Shown here piece by piece: positions 21,085 to 31,422 of a DNA stretch of 64,000 nucleotides. How positions within the stretch are numbered: the stretch's first letter is position 1; each line of letters starts with the position of its first letter. A model generated the notes under the pieces. It saw only the letters and a program-made list of their open reading frames with translations. It did not search any database and was not told the origin of the DNA. Position numbers and translations under genes: made by a program. The stretch is taken from positions 58,936,209-59,000,208 of the forward strand of contig CM072522.1 of NCBI GenBank assembly GCA_036898135.1. Direction: 5' to 3'. The stretch comes from Oncomelania hupensis. Its lineage: Eukaryota; Mollusca; Gastropoda; Littorinimorpha; Pomatiopsidae.

Positions 21085-22852
21085 TGTCACCGCCACGACT
21101 CTATCCGGGCAGACGCCACAAACAAACACCTTACACACGCAGACAACCCAGACAGAATGACAGTTTCCCGCAGACGTGAAGGGATGAAAACACAACAATT
21201 ATATATACAACTTTCAAGCTATTTATTCATTCATACCACACACTCATACACATACAACATTTACACATGAAACGAGAAAAATGGTGATGGAACAATCAAT
21301 GGATCAATGAGCAATGAAATGGAAATGTCAGATGAACGGGGGTTGCTGATCAACCACGTCTAACTAGCGACTGTGCACTGCAAACGTCCGAGCACAGAGG
21401 GGGCAAGTGTTGAGAGGGGGACAAATAAAGAATGAGCCGACCTGATAGTAGGGTGTCCCCGTTGATGGCTCCGAAAGGTAGCTGCCTCCTCGTTGTGGTT
21501 GACGCTGGACTGTCGCTGTGGTGTCGCCACTCCCTCCGCCGCTGACGATGACGATGATGATGATGATGATGATGATGATGTAGTTGCGGCGGCCCTGCCG
21601 CCGTCGACGCCTCTCAGCCTGACTCCTCCTGTCGGCTAACTGGAACGTCGAGGCTAGGTCCCGCAACCGACGTCACGATCACGCGGGGAAGATGGGTGGT
21701 GGACCAATGAGGACGTCACAAACATGGACGTGGACGAATGGGTGGTGATGATGTTGCTGATCCAACCGACCAGATGTCGTCGTTGTTGTCGCGTGACGCT
21801 GGTGCATACGACGAGCTTCCCAAACGACTTTCGGTGACGAACCTTCGATGACAAACCTCGATGACGACCTTCGAAGACTTTCGATCCGAACCTCGAACCT
21901 GCAACATGCTTGCCGTATTGTTAATGTCAAGTCCACCCGATTCTGTCCCCCTCCCTCCTCACACTCTCCCCCCTTACTAACTAACTAATTCCTGTATCTT
22001 GAGGAAGCGCCACTGCTGTCCATTTCACTTCCCTTGACTACTTTTACTGTCTCTTGTAATCAACACATAATTCAAACCTAAATGACATTATGAAAGCATG
22101 AAACGAACAATGCTGCAAATGAATACATGAAATCATCAACACATTATCCATCTTGAGCAACCGCAACCTCAACAACAGCAACCACTTCCATCCTACCTTC
22201 ATCACACTTCACCCCCATTCTCCTCCCTCATTCTCCCTTCTTCAGTCGCACCCTTACTCTCCTCAGTGCAACCATACTTCACCCAGCCTCACGCACAGCT
22301 ATCGTTCAACACCCCAAACAGCCGGCCCTTGGTCACATGCACAGTAAAGGAAGAACACCATCTCACTCACCCAACGGCTCGACTGTAACGGTACCTGTAG
22401 CTAGCCCTTTTCCACTGCTGCCTACACAGTACTCCAAGTAAGGTATCCGAAGCGTAGTAGTTCCCGTTAGTGAATTACACCTGACACTAACCTACCACAA
22501 ATTCACAACTTAGATATTTGCTCAACTTTTCCTCGAGCTTGCTACCACAATGTAACACCTCCACCTAAGTTTCCTATTTGGAACCAGATATTATTTCCGT
22601 TAATACCTGTCCCCACCTTACTTCTAGAACATTACCACCTCAGAGAAAACAAGACCGCACACCTTGTTTGTCGCTCTGCCAAACGTGTTCTGACCACAGT
22701 GAGTAACCTTCTCTACTGGCTGACCGCCCTTGTGCTGTTTAGTCACGGTTTTCACGCATACCCATGCATACGATAGCGCGCAGTAACTACCCCAACTCAT
22801 TAACTCCCCATCCACACTTTCTACCTGGTTTCATCACAGCTGCCCTGTGACA
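21085..22852 (-). repeat. 5' LTR of the Gmr1-like element
   Basis: 1768 bp, one GAT triplet shorter than the partner LTR and otherwise apparently identical in the lines compared. It is followed by the CTGCC target duplication. Confidence 0.93.
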
Positions 22853-22905
22853 CTGCCTGATATAGAGTTGTACGATGATGATACTGCCTGATGTAGAGTT
22901 GTGTA
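22853..22905 (+). repeat. 31-bp minisatellite, right remainder
   Basis: One and a half units of the 31-bp repeat resume after the LTR element, starting with the CTGCC duplication, and run into unique sequence (GTGTAATAGTCTTCC). Confidence 0.9.
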
Positions 22906-22977
22906 TTGTGTAATAGTCTTCCTTTAGTTTTCAATGCATAACTCTTTTCTACAGTATTACACTACTTTTTTTAATCC

Positions 22978-23060
22978 TTCTTCTTCTTCTTCTTCTTCTT
23001 CTTCTTCTTCTTCTTCTTCTTCTTCTTCTTCTTCTTCTTCTTCTTCTTTTTCTTCTTCTA
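22978..23060 (+). repeat. (CTT)n microsatellite
   Basis: More than 20 CTT/TTC triplets directly upstream of a SINE head. Confidence 0.95.
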
Positions 23061-23070
23061 CAACGACCCA

Positions 23071-23299
23071 ACGCCGTAGATCAAGTGGTAGAATGTTGGC
23101 CTGGCACGCCGATGACCCAGGCTCGAATCCCGTGATGGGACAAGATAACAGTGGCCATTTGTCACTGTCCCTTTTAGCAGTATGATTGCTCTGGTGGTTC
23201 AGTGTTGATTCAGGTCTTTACCCCTGATGTCCTGGGATGGTGATCCCCATCTGCCCTATGGTCAATGGTGGGTGTAGACGTTAAACCTCAATGTTCATT
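23071..23299 (+). mobile_element. tRNA-derived SINE, copy S1
   Basis: The tRNA-like head has box A (TAGATCAAGTGG, 23077-23088) and box B (GGCTCGAATCC, 23120-23130), the internal RNA polymerase III promoter. A unique body follows (GATTGCTCTGGTGGTTCAG, CTGGGATGGTGATCCCC), with a tail GTAGACGTTAAACCTCAATG. It is bounded by TTC-type simple repeats on both sides. It is not a functional tRNA, because the head lacks a foldable acceptor stem with the required spacing. Confidence 0.85.
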
Positions 23300-23317
23300 C
23301 TTTCTTCTACGTCTTCT

Positions 23318-23443
23318 TCTTCTGCAATCAATAATACTGTGGGATAATTTTATGAGAATTAAACTCTAACATCAGGAAGTAGTTAGCGTCGTCGCGGACA
23401 ATGATGATGATGCTGATGATGATGATGATGATGATGATGATGC

Positions 23444-23491
<48 letters not shown>

Positions 23492-24015
23492 CGACGACAA
23501 AGCATCGTTCTATGTTTTGTGTCCTCTGACATTCGCCTTCATATCTGTCCAGTGGCCTTTGTTAGTATTGATGGACAATAGCGAGGTCGATAATAAAACT
23601 AAACGTGTAATAGCAATGACCTTTAAAAGCCAAAGAATGAAAGCATTACAATTATTGCCGATTTGGCAGTTGATGGTGATTATGAAGAAGAGGACCGTGA
23701 CGACGAAGATGACGATGATGACGATTGTATACAACAATTAAAGTGTCCGATGGTCTCTACTATTATTCACGTGAAATATTGAGTTCATTTATTTTATTTA
23801 AAAAACAACAAACGTTTTTTGAATGCCACTCACTTTGGAAGTCAAGGAACAAAACATTAAATTCTTGCAGTCGGTGCTATAGTTGATTACAATGAACAGG
23901 AAGACGGCGACGATAGTGAGGATCGCGTATATAACCCTGACAATGAAAATAACGATGATGATGATTGAAGATCAGAACGATACTATAAGGTGATGAAAGT
24001 GTGCGATAGTCTCTC
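23318..24015 (+). repeat. Acidic/GAT composite block, copy 1
   Basis: Begins CAATAATACTGTGGGATAAT, then a GAT microsatellite (23400-23490), then two related subunits. Each has GTGGCC-TTGTTAGTATTGATGG-like or CTCTACTATTATTCA-like openings and a TTACAATT-type centre, and ends in a GAA/GAC-rich stretch (23680-23725 and 23890-23970). The purine-rich ends read as acidic peptides with stops. Copies occur at 25240-25820 and 28262-29211. Confidence 0.75.
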
Positions 24016-24049
24016 CTTATTGGTGTGTTAAATAAATCTGGAAATAAAT

Positions 24050-24185
24050 ATTTTTAAAAAAGTATCCTTTTGCATTGGCTTATTCTTAGCATCTTTCATA
24101 AATACAAGGAATCGTTTTCCACTGATTGTTTAATATTTGGATGAGGCAGTGTGCGTCGCAACATTAACCTCAGAGAAGAGAAAAG
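24050..24185. other. Composite-module block, left part, split by SINE S2
   Basis: CATAAATACAAGGAATCG, TTTTCCACTGATTGTTT and GATGAGGCAGTGTGCGTCGC match 15070-15135. The continuation of the same block lies at 24415-24480, after the SINE. Confidence 0.75.
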
Positions 24186-24412
24186 AACTTGAGGTTTAAC
24201 GTCTACACCCACCATTGGCGATAGGGCAGACGGGCATAATCATCCCAAGGAAAGAGGGGTAGGGACTTGAATCAACATTGAACCACCAGAGCAATCATAC
24301 TGCTAAAATGGACAGTAAAAATGACCACATTTTATATCGCCCACTACGGGACTCGAACCTGGGTCATCGGTGTGCCAGGCGAACTCTGTACCACTTGAGC
24401 TAGGGCGGTGGA
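24186..24412 (-). mobile_element. tRNA-derived SINE, copy S2
   Basis: Best-preserved copy. On the minus strand box A reads TAGCTCAAGTGG (24391-24402) and box B GGTTCGAGTCC (24349-24359), both matching polymerase III consensus; the body and the GACGTTAAACCTCAAG tail follow. It interrupts a composite-module block whose two halves are contiguous at 15130-15150, so the empty site is known. Confidence 0.9.
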
Positions 24413-24625
24413 CAAATCATTAACCTTACAACAGTAGCCTGAAGTATTACACGTTTTGGTCACTATTGAAGCTGGACGATGATGATACTGCCTGCTGTTT
24501 AGTGAAGGTATTATGTAATAGTTTTTCTTTACTTTTAAATGCAAAACTCTCTTCTTTAATAGTAGACTAGGCTTTTTATTTTTTTTTAAATCCCTGTCTT
24601 GTTTTTTCTTATTCTTCCACATCCT
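24413..24625. other. Composite block with a single, unexpanded 31-bp unit
   Basis: TTTTGGTCACTATTGAAGCT is followed by a single GATGATACTGCCTG unit (24478-24493) and then TATGTAATAGTTTTTC. It is the counterpart of 15165-22915, where the same site holds the 31-bp array and the LTR element. Confidence 0.8.
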
Positions 24626-24984
24626 ACCGCCGTAGCTCAAGTGTTTGAGCGTTGGCCTGACACGCCGTGACTGGTAAGATTAAGGTGTCCATTTTGTCAC
24701 TGTCCATTTTAGAAGTATGATTGCTCTGGTGATTCAGTGTTGATATTGGTCCATACACCTTAATGCACTGGGATGGTTATCCCCGTCTGCCCTTTGGTCA
24801 ATGGTGGTTCAGTGTTGATATAGGTCCCTACCCCTTAATGCACTGGGATGGTGATCCCCGTCTGTCCTATGGTCAATGGAGGTTCAGTGTTGATATAGGT
24901 CCCTACCCTTAATGCACTGGGATGGTTATCCCCGTCTGCCCTATGGCCAATGGAGTGGGTAGACGTTACACCTCAATGTTCATT
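24626..24984 (+). mobile_element. tRNA-derived SINE, copy S3, with internal triplication
   Basis: The head has box A (TAGCTCAAGTGT) but the box B region is deleted. The body contains three direct copies of a 75-bp segment (24731-24805, 24806-24880, 24881-24955) running from TTCAGTGTTGATATAGGTCC to CTATGGTCAATG. The tail GACGTTACACCTCAATGTTC passes straight into a GAT microsatellite. Confidence 0.88.
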
Positions 24985-25053
24985 GATGATGATGAAGATG
25001 AAGATGATGATGATAATGATGACGATGATGATGATGATGATGATGACGACGAC

Positions 25054-25095
<42 letters not shown>

Positions 25096-25145
25096 GATGA
25101 AGATGAGGATAAATATAACGATGATAATGATGACGATGGTGGTGG

Positions 25146-25199
<54 letters not shown>

Positions 25200-25200
25200 C

Positions 25201-25253
<53 letters not shown>
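24984..25253 (+). repeat. (GAT)n compound microsatellite
   Basis: About 90 triplets, mostly GAT with GAC, GAA and GGT interruptions. Poly-D, poly-M, poly-S and poly-H frames across it are artefacts of triplet periodicity. Confidence 0.97.
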
Positions 25254-25479
25254 GAAAACATCGTTTGGTGTGTTGCGTCCTCTGACATTCATATTCAGAT
25301 CTGTGCAGTGGCCTTTGTTAATATTGATGGACAATAGCGAGGTTTATGAAATCACACTAAAAATTTGATAGCAAAGACCTTTAAAAGTCAAAGCATAAAA
25401 GCATTACAAATTTTGCTGATGTGGATGGTGTGATGATTATGAAGAAAGGTATAACGACGACGCAGATGTCGATGATGAC

Positions 25480-25570
<91 letters not shown>

Positions 25571-25820
25571 GAAGACAACAGTGATATTGTCCGGTGGCCT
25601 CTTCTATTATTCATGAAGAATATTGAGTTCATTTCTATACACCTTTGGAAGTCAACGGACAAAACATTACAATTCTTGCGGTTGCTGCTGTAGTTCATAC
25701 CTTTGCGGAGGAGGGCGGCGACGATAGTGAGGATCATGTAGATAACACTAACAACGAAAATGACGATGATGATGATTGAAGACGGCGGCGATATTATAAA
25801 GTGAGGACAGTGTGCGATAG
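25240..25820 (+). repeat. Acidic/GAT composite block, copy 2
   Basis: AAAACATCGTTTGGTGTG, GTGGCCTTTGTTAATATTGA, a second GAT run (25465-25570), GTGGCCTCTTCTATTATTCA, and an acidic GAGGAGGGCGGCGACGATAG stretch. It ends GTGAGGACAGTGTGCGATAG, after which the 33-bp array begins. Confidence 0.8.
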
Positions 25821-26075
25821 TCTCCCCTTGTTGTGTAGTATCTGTATGTATGGTCTCCCCTTATTTTGTAGTATATGTATGTATAGTTTCCCCTTGTTGT
25901 ATAGTATCTGCATGAATAGTCTCCCCTTGCTGTGTAGTATCTGTATGTATAGTCTCCCCTTATTGTGTAGTATATGTATGTATAGTCCCCCCTCCCCTTG
26001 TTGTGTAGTATCTGTATGTTTAGTCTCCCATTGTTGTGTAGTATCTGTATGTATTGTCTCCCCTTGTTGTATATT
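25820..26075 (+). repeat. 33-bp minisatellite
   Basis: About eight units identical in type to 1-164. The downstream sequence also matches, showing that this is a duplicate of the window's left end. Confidence 0.9.
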
Positions 26076-26905
26076 ATCTGTTCTGATGGTAAAAAGATTA
26101 ATAGAAAGTTTTTATGTGGGTCCTTGGTCACATGGGCATCCGCGGCAATAATTATTGCAGTGGACAAAGCGACTAAAGATGCTCTGCATCTCGATTTCCC
26201 TCCAGAGATTTTCCAGTTTGTTCCCTACTCTGACCTACGTTGTATGACTGGATCTTATTGTAAACGACTGTGCCAGACTGACTGGTCTAACCATATTAAC
26301 AACAAATTATTTCAAATTCTTCCCGATTTGTAAGCTTCTTTGCCTAACTTTGCATCCACTCGCAAAGAAGAAACAGTTTGTCTCGCCTTCACATTGCACA
26401 TACTTATGTAACCCAGAGTTTTCTGTTAAAAGGAGAAGAACCACCATGGTGCTTTGCATGTGATAAATCCTTTTCTGTTCGCCATTTCATGTCTGAATGT
26501 GCTGACCTTCTTGATAAAAGAGAATAATATTTTGGTTCAATACCTTTCAAAGAGATTTTTAAAATATGCAATGGTCAACACTTGTTTAAATATTAACATG
26601 ATGTTGGTTTGTTTTATCGCATATAAACCATATCGTTTTGTGTTGGATTTTATTGGTAAGACCGAATTTAGTGATTTGATTGAGGAAAAAGAACGTATTT
26701 TTAACACATCAGTTTTAAAGAAGACTTTTCAAGAGGTGTCAGGTGAAAGTTTGTTTGAGTATTTAAGAGTAACAGGTCTATTTTTTTAAGATTTGAACCA
26801 CTTTATAACATTTTGAGATAACGTCTCTCTGGTCCTGATTTGGCTCGGAAGAGTCCGCTGGACCTAAAGCAATAATCATGTAACATAATGTAATGTAATG
26901 TAGTA
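26076..26905 (+). mobile_element. RNase H-bearing non-LTR fragment (copy 2)
   Basis: Near-identical to 165-982, with the same 5' breakpoint and flanks. The coding remnant (about 26120-26630) has a 4-bp insertion near 26153 that destroys the GHMGIRGN-to-VDKA frame, the same TAA after ILPDL, and a one-base deletion near 26378. It is more decayed than copy 1. Confidence 0.85.
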
Positions 26906-27108
26906 TCTGTATGTATAGTCTCCCTTATCGTGTAGTATTTATATGCATAGTCTCCCCTTGTTGTGTAGTATCTGTATGTATAGTCTCCCCTTATTGACAA
27001 TTTTTTATTATGTTGTATCTGCAAGAAATTGTCCCCTTATTTACAATGTTTTATTCTGTAGTATCTATATGCAAACAATTGTCGCCTTATTTACAGCATG
27101 TTATTCTG
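26906..27108 (+). repeat. 33-bp and 50-bp minisatellite units
   Basis: Two to three 33-bp units then two 50-bp units; the equivalent site in copy 1 (961-1312) has four 50-bp units. Confidence 0.85.
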
Positions 27109-28261
27109 TAGTGTGGTTCTTGTTATCATACGATCCAAAGCACGTCTCCCATATGCCTTACAGAAGAACAAGATGTCTTAGATACATGGACAGAGTACTG
27201 CTCTAACATTTACAACCACACACCAAACAGAGACCCATCAGTTCTAGCATGTAACCAGAACAGAGAAGAAGTAGAAATCCTCCCAATACTTTGAAAAGAA
27301 TTTGAGGAAGTAGTGCAATCGCTGAAAAAGGGGAAGCCAGCGAGAGTGGACAACCTACCCGCGGAATTGCTTCAAACAGGAGGAGAAGCCATGATTGACG
27401 CACTCACTCAGCGCACTCACCATTATATGTAACAAGATATGGCAGAGTGAGGAGTGGCCTACACCATGGACCCAGTCGCTTGTGATCACTCTTCACAAAA
27501 GGGTTACCTTCAGGGGTGTGAAATTTACCGCATCCTCACCCTCATCAGCCATCCCAGCAAGGTCCTCCTGAAAATAATACTCAACAGGTTGAAACCCCAA
27601 GCTGAACAAATCATAGCTGAAGAACAAGCAGGATTCAGGACACGACGAAGTACCACTGAACAGATTTTCAACCTCAGAATAATCAACGAGAAATACCTAA
27701 AGCACCAACAACCTCAGAATATTCAACGAGAAATACATACAGCACCAACAACCTCAGAATAATCAACGAGAAATACCTAGAGCACCAACAACCTCAGAAT
27801 AATCAACGAGAAATACCTAAAGCACCAACAACCTCAGAATAATCAACGAGAAATACCTAAAGCACCAACAACCTCAGAATAATCAACGAGAAATACCTAC
27901 AGCACCAACAACCTCAGAATAATCAACGAGAAATACCTACAGCACCAACAACCTCAGAATAATCAACGAGAAATAGCTAAAGCACCAACAACCTCAGAAT
28001 AATCCACGAGAAATACCTAAAGCACCAACAACCTCTTGAGTTTTTTATAGGGACAATAAAGCGTTACAAAAAATCATTTGTACCATCCTGCAAGGCACGG
28101 TGCAAGGAGGCAGAAGAAGAGGGAGACAGAAAAAGAGGTAGGAAGACAACATTCGAGAATGGACTGGCTTGACACTGAATGAAACCGTGAAGGTTTCTGA
28201 GGACAGAGAAAGATGGAGAGCGCACGTTAAACGATCATCTGTGGTGCCTTATTGACCTTGG
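27109..28261 (+). mobile_element. RTE-type LINE fragment (copy B)
   Basis: Paralogue of 1313-2995 with the same 5' breakpoint (after TTGTTATCATACGATCC) and the same replacement of mid-RT by a 40-bp array. RT words are readable in pieces (SHPSKVLLKIILNRLKP, AEEQAGFRTRRSTTEQIF in the frame 27454-27762). Its 3' end lacks the GGATA tail and passes into an acidic/GAT block at 28262. Confidence 0.85.
27672..28035 (+). repeat. 40-bp RT-derived minisatellite, short allele
   Basis: About nine units of the same 40-bp repeat that has about 22 units at 1830-2712. Confidence 0.92.
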
Positions 28262-29211
<950 letters not shown>

Positions 29212-29440
29212 TTATTTACAGCAGGCTAAACGCATGTTTTGGAACAAAGAGGTGTCATTGGGAGTGTCCGACTGACCCACGGATCTATTGCCGGACAACC
29301 GGACTGCTAATGTAGGATAGCCCATGATATAAAGTAGCTGTATACCAAAACTTAAAATAAAATCGCTTCAGCCATTGTGGAGCTATTGATCAAAACGTGT
29401 TTAGCAGCAAAATGGCGCCTGTGATCCAGACCGTTGCAAA
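29212..29440. other. Composite module with unexpanded 50-bp and 21/43-bp sites
   Basis: TTATTTACAGCAGGCT (50-bp family) is followed by TGTTTTGGAACA and ATTGGGAGT (linker as at 3550-3580). Two or three diverged units of the 21/43-bp family (GGACTGCTAATGTAGGATAG) come next, then ATACCAAAACTTAAAATAAA. At 3370-14700 the same order holds arrays plus nested elements totalling about 11 kb. Confidence 0.75.
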
Positions 29441-30640
29441 CAAAATGGTTGGCGGGTAGGGAACTAATCGAGGTAATAAAGAACTTTACAACTTGATTCG
29501 TAGTGATTCCTTTCGTTTCCGGTTATGGAATCGTGAATATCCTACGAACTGTTCTTCGTGCCTGCGGTTGTGAAGCGGCAGCGCCTTTAGATGAAGACGA
29601 AATTGTGTTCGTCCTTATCCAGGGGAGGTAAATACCATTACAACTCTCGAATTTGCCGAGGTTGTTTTTAAATTTGGTTCATCACGGGCTAAAACAGACA
29701 CTTTCCCTACGAAAGTTTAGTTAACGTTTAGGACAGGGCATTGGTCATTTGGTCTTCTCTTAAAAAAAACAACAACAACAACTTAAATTAGAGAGCTTCT
29801 ATAGCCCCAGCTTGTGTTCATTGCCTATGCTAACCTACTAACTAATCCGTTTAGGCCTACGAACCTAGTAGAATAGGGCTCAACTGAACCACAGTCTTGT
29901 CTTTCGTAGGCCTAAATTGCATACTACATAGGAGGCCTACGAGTTTACAAAGACGAAAGAGGAGACTTCAGAGCCTGTGATCTAAACCAAGGACTGTTCG
30001 TGCACATTCACAAGAATACAGCAGAAGAGTGATGTGACGTCTCCTTTACCATGCCCATAGTAGACACTTCAAACTTAGGCATATTGCACAATGTATGTTG
30101 ACAATCTGTACCATGCTCATAGTAGACACTTCAAACCTGGGCATAATGCAAAATTTATGTTGAAAATCTCAATCAGAACCACAAACTCCTCCGCCATTTT
30201 ACATCTGACAGCAAAAGCTGCGCAAAACAGCATATTTTTTTGGAGCAAAGTACGCCTATTGTAATGAATCAACAACAACAACAACAACAATAACAACATC
30301 AATAACAACAATAACAACAACAAATAGTGAGAGAAGACAGTCAAAGCATTTATTCGAACTTACGTTTATAGCAATTGACCCTATATATGCCCCCCCCCCT
30401 CCCCACCTCCCAAACAAAAAAAAAAAAAAAAAAAAAAAAAAAACAATCTAGAGACTTACATGAGAAATTACGATTCGTCAAAATGATTAAAATTCAGCAT
30501 TTTCACTCAGTGAAGTTTTCTTCGTAATGCAAATGAGGATGTCGTGACCCGGAAGCGCACTAATGATGACGTAGACGGAGGGATTTCCTAGGAACAAGAA
30601 CTACTAACCAAGTTTGTTTGCTTCCTAAAGCTCTCTATTG
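29441..30640. other. Mostly unique non-coding DNA
   Basis: No gene is recognised. It contains a 62-bp tandem duplication (30049-30110 and 30111-30172), an AAC-rich stretch (30265-30325), and a poly(C)/poly(A) tract (30390-30443). On the minus strand an ATGGCGGAGGAG start at about 30194 opens only 26 codons. Confidence 0.6.
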
Positions 30641-30955
30641 TCTTTATACTTTTTGGTCCAATTCTGTTGAGTGGTTATTGAGCAATGACGTCGAACGGAC
30701 CGACGAACTGACTTTTCGCTCGTCCTGATTCCCCAAAATAGTTCAAAGTATCTCCAGAGAAGTCTGAAAATTAAAAAAAAAATCCTTTTCTAAACCGCAT
30801 TGTAGTTAGTATCTTTCATAAATGCAATGACTCGTTTTCCACTGATTGTTTCCTACTCGGGTGTGGCAGTACACAGCATGAACCTCACAACATTATTCAG
30901 TCTTCAACCTTTTGGGCAGTAATGAAGCTGTCATCAAATGTACTTGGCTTGCCCC
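30641..30955. other. Composite-module block, further copy
   Basis: CTGATTCCCCAAAATAGTTC, CATAAATGCAATGACTCG and TTTTCCACTGATTGTTTCC match 14925-15150 in order, but there is no 31-bp array afterwards; the sequence changes to a TCC/CT-rich tract. Confidence 0.75.
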
Positions 30956-31022
30956 ATCCTCCTTCCTCCTCCTCCTCCTTCTCCTCCTCTCTCTCTCTCG
31001 CTGTCACTCTCTCTCCTTTCTC

Positions 31023-31112
31023 CAAATAATTATTATTGAGGATTTGTATAGCGCACATATTTCGCCATGCTTGGCGACTCTAAGCGCTGGCCAATACAGG
31101 ATCTAACTCAAG
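31023..31112. repeat. Short dispersed repeat with GCGC motif
   Basis: ATTATTATTGAGGATTTGTA, TAGCGCACATATTTCG, TCTAAGCGCTGGCC and CAGGATCTAACTCAAG. The last word, in reverse complement, is the core of the 29-bp and 40-bp minisatellites at 50043-50290 and 56600-57170; GTGCGCTATA recurs at 44340. Probably a SINE or SINE fragment; no polymerase III boxes are visible in the part present. Confidence 0.55.
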
Positions 31113-31218
31113 CCGCCAGAGGCGCCAACTAATATATGCAAATAATATGCAAGTACATTTGGAAAAGCAGTTGAATATCAAGGTACAACATCCTGACAGC
31201 GGTGGCTGCTGCTGCGAC

Positions 31219-31270
31219 TGTTGAAGAAGAAGAAGAAGAAGAAGAAGAAGAAGAAGAAGAAGAAGAAGAA

Positions 31271-31323
<53 letters not shown>

Positions 31324-31332
31324 GGATGATGG

Positions 31333-31393
<61 letters not shown>

Positions 31394-31412
31394 AATAATG
31401 ATGATGATAAAG
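31219..31412 (+). repeat. (GAA)n-(GAT)n compound microsatellite
   Basis: About 17 GAA triplets pass into about 45 GAT triplets, abutting the LTR at 31423. Open frames here are triplet artefacts. Confidence 0.97.
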
Positions 31413-31422
31413 ATTAGTTACT

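Larger units (their letters stand above)
15891..22852 (-). mobile_element. Young Gmr1-like Ty3/gypsy element, internally deleted
   Basis: The element has two 1.77 kb LTRs, a 5-bp target duplication, a primer-binding site beside the 5' LTR, a polypurine tract beside the 3' LTR, and one long gag-pol frame in minus orientation. It sits inside the 31-bp array. The pol domains run protease, integrase zinc domain, RT, RNase H, i.e. integrase before RT. That order is known from the Gmr1-like group of Ty3/gypsy elements. Large in-frame deletions removed the integrase core and most of RT. The LTRs appear identical except for one GAT triplet, so insertion is recent and needed enzymes from another copy. 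Confidence 0.88.

Noticed and set aside
23071..23145. A functional tRNA gene
   Set aside because: Boxes A and B are present, but the sequence continues into a conserved non-tRNA body and recurs twice with the same body, so it is a SINE head.
24922..25368. Aspartate-, serine- or histidine-rich proteins
   Set aside because: Translations of GAT/CAT triplet microsatellites in all frames; the same artefact occurs at 25381-25737, 28320-28966, 31080-31436 and 47744-48059.
29980..30345. First exon of a host gene at the ATGGCGGAGGAG on the minus strand near 30194
   Set aside because: Only 26 codons before a stop, and the following part lies in a 62-bp tandem duplication; no second exon seen.
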